Shown: in pieces, positions 24,611-36,858 of the stretch
How the letters are laid out: each line of letters starts with the position of its first letter
How positions within the stretch are numbered: the stretch's first letter is position 1
From: Oehlia diaphana
Taxonomy: Eukaryota > Glomeromycota > Glomeromycetes > Glomerales > Glomeraceae
Reading direction: 5' to 3'
DNA: 64,000 nt
Assembly: GCA_003833135.1 (NCBI GenBank)
Contig: QZLH01000284.1
Location: 1-64,000 of the forward strand
Notes under the pieces: generated by a model
Database searches by the model: none
What the model saw: only the letters and a program-made list of their open reading frames with translations
What the model was told of the DNA's origin: nothing
Translations under genes and position numbers: made by a program

Positions 24611-25813
24611 GCATAGATAAAAGTCCTAATGATCGGCAGGTTACACAAAATTTCATATAGAAATTTCATATGCCGATTAGTAACTTTGTCCATGATAAAA
24701 GTTCCGATTTGTCATAATAACCCCTGTTCAAATTTTACGCAGTTATTCTTTTCAACTTTCTTTAACGTACTATGTTATTACATCGCAATACATCGCAAAC
24801 ACTTAAAACTTTACTTAGACGCGTAATTGCAGTTTGTAAGGTAGCAAAAGAAAGTTAAACCAGGTTTTTTTGGAAGTTATTCGCTAATATTTAAATAGTT
24901 TCAAATATTGGAAATTAAAGAAAGCTACTTTACCAACTATCCATCCTTTGAAGTCGCTCGTTTAAATTAATATGTATATTTTCAACTTCATTATTATTTA
25001 ATGGTTCATCTTCATTGTCTTCTCCATCTTGACTACCTTCTATATCTTCAATATCTTCCTCTATTAGCTCATTCATGGAACTATTCAAACGGTTTAAAAA
25101 GGAATCAACATTTTTTTGTATTCCTTTTTTAAGATACTCAAGACAATGGCGGCATCGGAAATCTAATGATGCATAGCAATTAGCGTGATAACCATGGCCG
25201 CAAATAAGAATCTGGCATTGTTCTTGTTCATTTAATACTTCATGACAATGATCACACTTTCCTAAAACAGGAGGGTATCCAGTACTATATCCAAGAGGTA
25301 ATTTGATTACATCTAAAGTTCCCATAGTAATAGATTCATGTTGTAATTTTGTAGTCATTTTTTGAAACTTAGAAGCTAAAGATATTCCTTCAGAAGATAA
25401 TTCAGGTTCTGATTCATTTTCATTATTCTGATAGTTTATTTTATTACCTTCTACAATAGACATATAATGAGGAAAACAAATTGTATCATGTAATTTTAAA
25501 TATGGATATATGATTAATGTTCCATGATCTTTAGCTTTATTAAAGCTAATTCTGTTAATCTTCGAAAATTTGAAGAATTTTTTGAACATTGATGAATAGA
25601 ACAAGGACCAAGTAATTTTTGAGATCCCATTTAGAATGTATTTTGGGAAATTTTTTTATTAATCTTAGAAAATAAAATAAAATAAACTGTCGCTAAGCCT
25701 GCAATCACGTGATAAAATTTTAACCAATAAAATTAACTATCCAATAATATTGCTATCTTTCCAACCACGTGTTAATAAACAAACTTGCCAATCATTAGGA
25801 CTTTTATCTATGC
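24611..25813. mobile_element. 1.2-kb inverted-repeat DNA element carrying a RING-finger ORF (possibly MULE-type)
   Basis: A 32-bp inverted repeat (24611-24642 and 25782-25813, 30 of 32 matching) bounds the unit. The 9 bases TGTCAAGAT occur directly outside on both sides (24600-24608 and 25814-25822); on the left, two extra bases AA separate the duplication from the repeat. A 9-bp duplication is characteristic of Mutator-like elements, so that class is suggested. The only substantial open frame inside is a RING-finger ORF; no transposase is present. It may be a transduplicated host gene piece or an accessory gene of the element. Confidence 0.75.
24930..25630 (-). pseudogene. RING-finger ORF inside an inverted-repeat element, probably frameshifted
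   Basis: The main open frame (25604-24930, 224 aa) has a RING-like zinc-binding pattern in its C-terminal half: CDHCHEV, then CGHGYHANCY, then CRHC. After it comes a helical, acidic tail (EEDIEDIEGSQDGEDNEDE). RING domains usually recruit ubiquitin-conjugating enzymes, but function here is uncertain. Upstream, a different frame starting at ATG 25630 reads MGSQKLLGPCSIHQCSKNSS and looks like the true N-terminus. It would join the RING frame only by a shift near 25540. This suggests a one-base indel or an unrecognised short intron. The stop at 24930 overlaps a possible splice donor (TGGTAAAG), so a further exon may have been lost. Confidence 0.5.
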
Positions 25814-28782
25814 TGTCAAGATGACTTTCACATTGTCTAGAATTGACCGAGGTTTTTGGCTTACACGTTAGACAATGACCCGTTACGATGGCTCTCGGCC
25901 AGTTGGACCCTCCCATAAAGAAAAAATAGTGAGAAATTCCGGCTATTCATTTACGACATTCCTATAAATTTCAACGTTAAATCTTTCAAGTGTATGACCA
26001 TGGTCGAAGGCGAACATATATCAGCTTGAACTTCTACTTGTTTCCATTCTTTTTGTGACCCCACAAGCTCAATACAATTGGGATTGAAGTTTTACAAAAT
26101 ATGTGCAAATGGCCGAATAAAAAACTTTAAGATTCACCTTATTTTTTTTTATTTAATACAATTTAAAAAAAAAAATTTAAAACTTCGGGATTTGATTACT
26201 GTCAGGATTTTATACAGTTGAGTTTTTTACAACTGATTTGTTCAGGATTTTAGTATTGGAATTATAGAAATTATAGACTATCAAGATTAGTAAACCCTTC
26301 CAATAACAAATAAATTATTAAAAATATTGACAATAATGTAGTTTTTGTTGTTTTTGTTAGAATAATTTCTTTTTTGTATTTGTTACTTTTTTTTTTGTTA
26401 TTTCCTTTTGTAGATTTTTTTTTTCATATCCTAGGGCCTTACATCGCTATTCTAGGTCGGTTCATGGGATTCCTTTAACCTGATCATATTTGCGCGTGTA
26501 TCTCTCACATGAATCCGACTATAGTAGTAACGATGGTCGGTTGGGCGATTGTCTTTAGGCGGCCTTATAATAGATATTCAATGAAATTAAACAATTGGAT
26601 CACAAATAGTTCCTGTTAACTATAGTGATTCGCCACTAGATATAAAAAATAAAATAGAATACTTGTTCTTTGTTGTTATTAAAGAAAGAATAAAACATTG
26701 TTAATACCATAGTAATTAGAAGAAAAGGAAATTGTAAAATGCTTCAATTATTATTTATATATTTTAAAATATTTACCTTGTTTTTTTTAAAGTTTATTTT
26801 AATTTTTACTTACCTTTTTCTCAATGATTATAATGACTTCAGGAATCAGGATCTCTTGTAGTAAAATATTATCGAATTTTTCCTATAGATTTTGTTTGAT
26901 ATTGAATAATTTATTTGCGTACATTATTGACCAAGTATCTGTAATATTCGTAGTAAAATTCCATCATATATCAAATCAATTAAATTAATAATATTCATAA
27001 GAATATAAAGGTTAATAAATAAATATGTGCAATATTTGCAAAGGATGTAAAAAAAAAAATGGAATGCGCGCCGAATTCAGAAATAAGGCACGATTTTATG
27101 CCTGATTAAAATATGAATAATATTATTAGTTGAATGGCAATATTATGGAATGGGCTGGCTGTAAAAATAATATCTGATGTGTGGGTGTAAGTTAATTAGT
27201 TAAATTTACGTAATTTTTTTTTTGCTTAAAAAAAAGACTACTTATTGGTATTATTGCGTCAAAGGGATTTTTTAGGTGAAAAAATCAAAGAAATATTCTG
27301 ATATTAATAAGTACCGAGATAATATCATAGGTTGCATCACAACTAATCACTATTAATTAGAATCTTGCATTATCCAAAATAGCAGCAATCCAACATATTT
27401 TACATTCTACACAAGCAAATGTATCCTATTTCACCTGAAATCTATCAGAAAACATTGATTCGAAACGAATTATTGAGCGTGATTTAATATTCATCAAAAC
27501 AGTTTCACTTTTGGTAGATGAAATAGGTACAAGGGATGAATTTTTTGCACAGAAACGATCTAAAAAAAAGTTCATATCAAATTATATTTCAAAAGATCAT
27601 AGTCCAAGTGCTCCTGGCTTTTAACTAAATTATAAGATGGTTTTATTTTGGAAAATATTGAAATATTGTTAATACTTAATATAAGGAATGTGACATAAAT
27701 AATATCACGTAGGTAATATTACAAAACTCACAATTTAAAAATACATGAAATTGGTATTGATCCCACGACTCCTATGCGAAGTGATTAAAAAAATATTGTA
27801 TTTGATTTAATTAAAAATAAAATACTGTAATTATAATTTATTGCGCATAAAATCTAAAAATACAATATTAGCCGAAGTCGGATTTCCATTAGTGTACTTT
27901 TTTTGAAAAATGACAGAAATTAGTGTGTGTTAAAATAGTAACGAACTAGCTTCAATTTCTTATTACAATTAAAACCTACTTTGTAACGTAATTTTATTTC
28001 TGATTCTATCAATTACGCCCTAGTAATCGCTGCATCTAAATCAACTGGTTCACTTTCTATGACTCTTGCTATCAAACTTTTATCCTTATATAAAATAATT
28101 TACCCTAAATTGCCTTGACATGAATTTTTCTTATAAGCAGATAAAGAAATTGTTCAATTTCATCAGCATGCTTTTGTTTGAGGAATTGAGGTGTTAGGGT
28201 GCAGCTATGCCTTCAGCACATTAAGAAGGCCGTAAAAGCGAGTTTATTTAATAAAATAAATATTCCAACAAATAATTATAATGTAATTGCTCAACAATTG
28301 GCCCATCTTTTAACCTAATTTTTTAAATTTTGTCTAAAAAAAATTATGCCAATTAGTATGAAATTTCATAAACAAATACCTCCAGGTTCCAGCAATACAC
28401 TTTCAACAATTGATGGACAGCCTGATCAATAAATGAGTAGATAGCAACTTTGATAAATTTAGCAGAAATGATTTCTATAAAATTATAAAATTAACAAATG
28501 CTATGAGTAAATAAATGCAAAATTATGAAAATTTAACGATTTATGAAAATAAATCGATTAATTATTCAATTAATTATTCGATTATTGTATAAATTTAATC
28601 GAATTTTATCGTTAGTCGATTTTTGGTTGACCTCGATCAAAAATTTGACAATGATTTTCACCACCGAGTTGTGAAAAGAAACAATCTTAGTAGAGCAATC
28701 ATACAAATAGTCTGACTTTTGATATTTGAAGATAATTCAGTCTAGCGAATGAAACGTTCTTCGTGAAATTCATATTCGGTTA

Positions 28783-28918
28783 GAAAGTTAGTTACGTTTT
28801 AGTAGGAGTGCTAATTCTACGAGAGATATTTGGTCGGAAAGTTAGTTACGTTTTAGTAGGAGTGCCAATTCTACGAGTGATATTTGATTGAAAAGTTAGT
28901 TACGTTTTAGTAGGAGTG
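28783..28918. repeat. 54-bp tandem repeat, three copies (last partial)
   Basis: The core AGTTAGTTACGTTTTAGTAG begins each unit; units start at about 28783, 28837 and 28891, giving an exact 54-bp period. The segment between cores (GGAGTGC(T/C)AATTCTACGAG) is also conserved between the first two copies. It is non-coding. Confidence 0.8.
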
Positions 28919-29212
28919 TAAAATACAGTTTAATAAATTTAATAATATTTTCGTTGACAGATTACATAAAAGTACATAATTTTTTTGCAGATTAAAAGAT
29001 TAATAATGTGTTAAACATATTCTTGACGACAGAATTGGCTAAAAATGCTTCTTTTTAAGTGAATCAAATATATTAGAAATAATATTGCAGCTCGTTGAAA
29101 CTTGAATATCGTAACTTATTTTATAACGTTGTGATGAATATTTTATATTTTGTCGTGAAAGCTAGCCACGAATATTATTGAAGTCACCAGAAAATTTTTT
29201 ATCAGAAACTTG

Positions 29213-29385
29213 AAGCATTCAAGCGTTTTTTTTTTTTATATAGTAGGACTTATTAGGACTTGGTACTATAGGAAAAACATTTGACGTAGGGGGGTTTAAC
29301 ATTCAAGCGTTCTTTTGTATAGTAGGAGTGTAGGACTCGAGTACTATAGGGAAGAACATTATACTATATGTAGGGGGCTAATTAT
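29213..29385. repeat. Duplicated ~85-bp block
   Basis: Two diverged copies each begin CATTCAAGCGTTC/T and continue through TATAGTAGGA and ACTATAGG to GTAGGGGG. The first is about 29216-29298, the second about 29300-29383. It looks like a degenerate tandem duplication. Confidence 0.6.
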
Positions 29386-31994
29386 ACAGAATGCTTTACG
29401 ATAAATTACTTCTCGACCAAAATAGTGATAGTAACAAATTTAAAGAAATGAGAAACAAATAAATTTATTAAAATTAGATTTATTGTTTTAAAACTTTCAT
29501 AACAGATGATATGTCGCTTAGGTTGGTAATTACAAAGAATCTGAAGATCAAAGACAAAGACATTATACATTTATTCTTATTAAACAGAGGTACTACATTA
29601 TAAGTGTTAAATCCTTATACTTTTAAAACTTTCAAAGGACAAATTTTTGTAAAGATATTCAATCACGTGATTAATAGCGCTATAAATGCAAAAGAGGATA
29701 AAGCGTACAATGTAGTACAAATTAAATAAATTAAAATAAGCAATTGTTCTTTTGCTTAAAACAATCATTGTATGTACGATCAATTAATTACTCTTGCAGA
29801 AAGGTTCTTAATAGAAGAAATTTGCTTAGAAAGGAAAATTCTTCCTTATTATCATTTTTAAGTAAATTTTCCCTACAAGTACATAAAAAGGTATGATAAT
29901 AAGAAGGAATGATAAACCATATTAATTATGATATGTTAATCCGTTGAAAATCATGAGCCCATGATGTCAAAGTCTATGATTTTTTTTTTTGCGGCGTAAA
30001 CTGTCAATAATTCTTAAGTTTTATTAACTCCAGAATTATCCATAATGAATTTCTTTACCTGTTCTTTACCTGTAAAAATCCTAAGTTTTTTGACTAAAAT
30101 ATCACATGTACAGGCAATATAACCAATAAATACTCCTTTTTTTTTTAAAAAAAAAAAAAGCTATAAATAATAATAAAAAAAAAAAAAAAAATTTTTTATA
30201 TAATTTTTTTTTTTTTTTTTTTTAAATATTGTTCTCATATATTAAATAAAAAGGAGTCATGTACGTAATTTACTCATTCGGAGTATCCTTTTCTAAATTT
30301 TGATTGGATTCATTTTTCACTTTTTAATAATAGAAATTTCAAAATTTTAATAATAGAAACAATGGTCAAATAAACCTGTTTATGTTATATATTGTTTAAA
30401 CTTTGAAAAAATTCTCATTTTGAAAATGAAATTAATCATCATATGTCCAATAAGATTTAGAGCATGTGATTTGATGAACCATTTTTGGCGAGTATCTACA
30501 TTTAAGCCGAGTAAACTACATTTGGACCGAAAAATTGATACATAAATTCCGAAAGACGGCGAAGCAAATCATATCAATGATATCATGTGTAGATAAGGAA
30601 AAACTTTTGATATCTTTTTAATACTGTATTATTTTTTTAAATATTAATAATAATTAATTAAATATTTATCATCTCTTTATCAGGATTCAAAGAATGATCA
30701 GTTACAACCCGAAAAAAAAAAAAATTCGACATTTAAGTTAGGAGTTCGGCTATTTTTTTTTAAAATAATTACTTGCCTTAATTTGCCTTAATCACATAGA
30801 AAATACATTTTTTTTGCATTATTTTGTTTGTTTTTTTTTTGTTTTCCTTGTATGTAATCAAACATGAATTTGATTAAGTACAAAAAGGGTAAATAAAGAA
30901 AGAAGACAATTGTTATAAACAATGAACATATGCATATTTTTTTTAACCAACTACCAAGCCTCATAGGAGAAAAAAGTTCGAAATATAGAATTTATCATAT
31001 ATTGACTGCGCCCACACAATGCAACGTAATCATGCATTAAATTATTTTATAGCACCCACGTGTGATCCTTAACAAAATCGGTTAAATCCATTTTTATTAT
31101 AATCCTAATTTAACCTTATAATAAAAAATAAATTTTAGGCTAAGTTTTAAAACGTGATTTGCCGTTCTTTGTTTTAAAATACTCTACACGATTATTATAC
31201 GTATGTAATTAATATACGTATATATATGTTTATTGTAAACGTATAATATAAATCGACTATTAAAAGATGGCTTAAATACAGTTTTCCTATTTTTTTTTTT
31301 TTTCTGGAATGATTTAAAAAAAGAACAATTAGTGATATTGTTTTGTTGAATCAAATATATGCTGTATATGCTATTCGTATATGCTGATATATGCTGTTAT
31401 ATTTACTATTTTAAAATAAAATTAAAGTAATTAATATGTTTTAATTTTAAAAAAAATTAAAATTAATAAATAAATTTAATAGTTAATTTTAAATAATGTA
31501 AATAATGTAAATAATGTAAATAATATTAAAGAATATTAAGAATCAACAATGAGTATAACAGAATTCGCATATTTTATTATTCATTAGGTCCATTGAATCC
31601 ATAAAAGATCCTTTTAAGGAATCTTATATTTATCCTTTATTAGTTATTCTTTTTTTTTTTTTAAAGTTATAACATATAATACGCGGATATTATGATGAAA
31701 TTGTACGCATAAATGAAAACAAATGAAAATGAATGAAAATAAATGCAAATAAATGGAATGAATGAATAGAATTCGAATTGAAATGTTCTTGATTACGTGA
31801 TTTAGAAGTGAATGGGAGTTTAATAAGTGATTGTGAAATATTTTTAAAATGATTGTGAGTAACTTGTGAGTGATATGTGATAAATGCGCGTGAGATTAAC
31901 TTTCATTTAATAAAAAACAAAAAAAGAACGCGACCAGGTCCCTGCATTACATATAATGAGATAATCATAATTTTTTTTTTTTTTCACATATGGG

Positions 31995-32055
31995 AACTAG
32001 ATTGGACGGATTAGGACTGAATGGGACAGATTAGGACAGATTAGGACAGATTTAG
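31995..32055. repeat. Short GGACAGATTA minisatellite
   Basis: The decamer-like unit GGACAGATTA and close variants (GGACGGATTA, GGACTGAATG) are repeated around five times head to tail. No function is apparent. Confidence 0.55.
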
Positions 32056-32462
32056 GCATTGATGAGACTGAATGCGTACTGATGGGACCAATGAGAAATA
32101 TTATCTTTTTTTTTCACAATATTAACCATCTTAACCCCTTTTTCTTTTTTTTTTTAAAGAAAAAGAAGTTAAAGCGCTGCAAAGCGTTACAAAAATCAGT
32201 TAATTACTACCTAAAAAAGCGAGATTTCATTGTTTTGCGAAAGAACAATCAATAAATAAATCTTTTTCTTGCTGACTTGAAAGAAAATCTGTTATTCAAT
32301 TTTACTTTTTAAAAAATTCCCGCTTCTTTTTAAAATCACGTGAAATGATCGTAGCAAGTAGCAACCAAATACTATTTTTCCCAAAAAGTATAACAAATTG
32401 TACTAAATATATATAAATTGTTTCTTAAATATTGTATGCAATAATTAAATGTAAATGATGAA

Positions 32463-32464
<2 letters not shown>

Positions 32465-32525
<61 letters not shown>
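32465..32525. repeat. Poly(A) tract of about 60 bases
   Basis: An uninterrupted run of A, ending in AATTTTT and another A run with an N at 32540. Runs of this length are prone to sequencing and assembly error, so the length should not be trusted. Confidence 0.85.
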
Positions 32526-32529
<4 letters not shown>

Positions 32530-32699
32530 TAAAAAAAAANAATCACCTAAAAAATATAGAAAAGTTAATTTTATTCAACTAAAAATATTTGTAAATTATA
32601 ATTGTAAATACCTTTAAAGCTAATTTTGTTCATAATAAACTAAAATAGCAATAATAATGAGAATTTCAACGAGTAGCACATACGCAAAATATTATTATA

Positions 32700-33320
32700 T
32701 TTAATTTATTGTTCATCGTGTAATCTAGCCATAAAGTAAACCTGATTTGTTGAGATATGCAATAATACGAATAGCCTTTTCAGATGCAACAACCAAATTA
32801 GGAAATTCTTTAAACATCTTAAACTTGTTTGATGAGCAAAGCAGGGGCCACAAAAATACATCCCGCCGTCCTGATACCAAATGGTTTCTGTAAAATAGAA
32901 GAATTAAAATTATATATCGATAATATTTAATAATTTACAAATTTAAACTCATTAACTTACCTTGCAGCTTGATTTTGAGACGCGGAATCAGTAATTATAG
33001 CATTATATTTTATTTTATTTTTTTTGTCTAAATCTCCTAAAATTTTTAACGAAAATTCTTTAATTTCCTTACATTGAAGATAATTTTTTCTTACATCTTC
33101 TCCTCACCATACTAAAACTTGCCCTTCAGAAGTAACTAAAACTTAACTCAGAATTTCTTGCTTTTTGACATTTTTCCATCCATCAAAACATACAGTAACT
33201 CCAAATGAATCCTTTTGTACTATATCAATTTAAGTTTTTTAATATTTTCTGAATTTTTATTTAAAATACGACCTGCTAATGCTTTGCGGGTAGGTAATTT
33301 TAACCTAGGATTTGTTACAG
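32700..33320 (-). pseudogene. Decayed hAT-family (DUF659-type) transposase
   Basis: Read on the minus strand, the sequence shows in order LKLPTRKALAGRIL, GVTVCFDGWKNVKKQEILS, VLVTSEGQVLVW, IKYNAIITDSASQNQAAR and, after a likely intron (donor near 32961), a PCFAHQT segment. A frame-shifted stretch EFPNLVVASEKAIRIIAYLN follows. The CFDGWKN, TDSASQNQAA and CFAHQ blocks are typical of the DUF659 region of hAT transposases. In-frame stops occur after KKLKLI, EILS and VLVW, and there is a frameshift near the 3' end. The gene is dead. Confidence 0.75.
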
Positions 33321-33369
33321 TTACTCTACTCTTTTTGTTTTTTATTTTTATATTCTTCTTCATTTAAAG

Positions 33370-33437
<68 letters not shown>
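33370..33437. repeat. Poly(A) tract of about 68 bases
   Basis: A second long A run just upstream (in gene orientation) of the dead DUF659 transposase. It produces a spurious poly-Phe open frame on the minus strand. Further T and A runs follow at 33714-33770. Confidence 0.85.
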
Positions 33438-35357
<1,920 letters not shown>

Positions 35358-35594
35358 AGGAGTAAATCATGGTTTGCATGCACCGCCCATAATAACTACA
35401 TTTTATTATATAACGTCCATTATACTATTCTGAAGAAAAAAAAAACGAAAATGTCAAATTGGCCGTCGACATACAACGTTAAGGATCATTTGCGTTACAA
35501 AAGCAACTGTATGTTGTTATGACTTATGACCGATTGTATAATATATAAATTGATTTCAACTTACGTTTTAAAGATTACATAAAAGAACTACACG

Positions 35595-35716
35595 CAGTGT
35601 TGTTCATTTTTCATGTCCCCAAGCATTTTAGATTGTCCCACACTATGTCCCAAGCTGTCCCACATTATGTCCCAGTTGTCCCAAGCATATCTGGGACATG
35701 TCCCAGCACAACACTG
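35595..35716. mobile_element. 122-bp hAT-type MITE with perfect 8-bp target duplication
   Basis: The terminal inverted repeats CAGTGTTGT (35595-35603) and ACAACACTG (35708-35716) are flanked by ACTACACG on both sides (35587-35594 and 35717-35724). An 8-bp duplication and ends matching YARNG (CAGTG) indicate hAT-type mobilisation. The interior contains repeated TGTCCCA heptamers in direct orientation plus one inverted TGGGACA, likely transposase-binding subterminal repeats. No coding capacity. Confidence 0.88.
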
Positions 35717-35836
35717 ACTACACGTACACATACAGTAACATGCTTGAATCATTACCAAATCACTCGTACCGAATTATTAAATTTACTAACAAATGCATTT
35801 GATTATAAAAATTGAGTGACCGGACGAGAAAAAGTN

Positions 35837-35934
35837 CAGAAAAAAAAAAAATCATTATTTTTTTACGTAATCTATAAGAATGTCTCTTTTTTTTTTTAAA
35901 AAAAAAAAACAATTTTTCTAATACAATTTTTTTG

Positions 35935-35955
<21 letters not shown>
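35837..35955. repeat. Direct repeat copy 1 (~115 bp)
   Basis: Nearly identical to 36745-36858, with differences only in homopolymer lengths and one or two bases. The copy begins one base after an N at 35836. This is either a true local duplication or an assembly overlap left at a closed gap. Confidence 0.8.
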
Positions 35956-35969
<14 letters not shown>

Positions 35970-36744
35970 ATTAATTTTTTTTTTTTTTTTTTTTTTCTAT
36001 TGTTTCATTTAAATAAATAAATAAAAAAAAAATCAGAAAATTAATTAATTCACAATGAGTAACGTTGTATACAAGTATATAATTTTTCTTTTTTCATCCA
36101 AATGATGATGAAAAATTAAATTTTCGGGATTTTGATATTTTTTTTTGGGACGAACAGCACCGACAGCAATTTTTTTTGTTCTGCAAAGTTGGTATGTGTA
36201 ACACATGTGTGTTTATTGATCGAAAAAAAAGGGCTTTGTGATCCGGTTTTGGTCTAGGTTATGTTTTTATCCCAAAAAAGGGTTTCCCCCAATTTTCAAA
36301 TTTTTGGTTAAAAATAATTAATTTGGTGAAGTATAAATGAATAATAACTTGAAAAAAAACTCGCTAAAGATTACTAAAAGTAATAACGACAATATTTTAT
36401 TTTTATTATTTTTTTATTTTTTTATTTCTTTTTTTTATTTCTTTTTTTATTTCTTTTTTTGGGGAGAAAAAAAAAAAGTATTAAATTTTTTTTGAAAAAT
36501 TGGGTAAAAAAGGGAATTTTTTAATATAGTGTGAAAATCATCCATCATTACAATTAAAATCGTAAAAAGATTGTATTTGATCAAATAATTAACTATTATT
36601 ACCTGTATTTTGTAATACATTTACATAAATTTTACGTAGATGAGTATTGAGTAGATCTTATTAAAAGAGAATTACATTGTCGGAACTTTTTTTTCAGCCA
36701 CTAACGTAATTAAAAAAAATGTTTATTATTATTTTTCAAATAAC

Positions 36745-36858
36745 CAGAAAAAAAAAAAATCATTATTTTTTTACGTAATCTATAAGAATGTCTCTTTTTT
36801 TTTTTAAAAAAAAAAACAATTTTTCTAATACAATTATTTTGCATTTTTTTTTTTTTTT
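36745..36858. repeat. Direct repeat copy 2 (~115 bp)
   Basis: Second copy of the block at 35837-35955, in the same orientation and about 908 bp downstream. The shared sequence runs from CAGAAAAAA through TTACGTAATCTATAAGAATG to a T-rich end. Confidence 0.8.

Larger units (their letters stand above)
25823..32699. other. Long non-coding interval rich in repeats and homopolymers
   Basis: No gene is supported across almost 7 kb. It contains A/T homopolymers (30140-30225), a 54-bp tandem repeat in three copies (28783-28918), a duplicated block at about 29213-29385, a short TTAGGACAGA minisatellite (about 32005-32055) and, at its right end, a run of about 60 A (32465-32525). A single ambiguous base N is at 32540. 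Confidence 0.5.

Noticed and set aside
28783..28918. Regularly spaced repeats resembling a CRISPR array
   Set aside because: The spacers are also conserved between copies, only three units exist, and the context is eukaryotic. It is an ordinary tandem repeat.
35837..36858. LTR retrotransposon bounded by the two 115-bp direct repeats
   Set aside because: The repeats lack TG..CA ends and no target duplication, primer-binding site or coding sequence lies between them.
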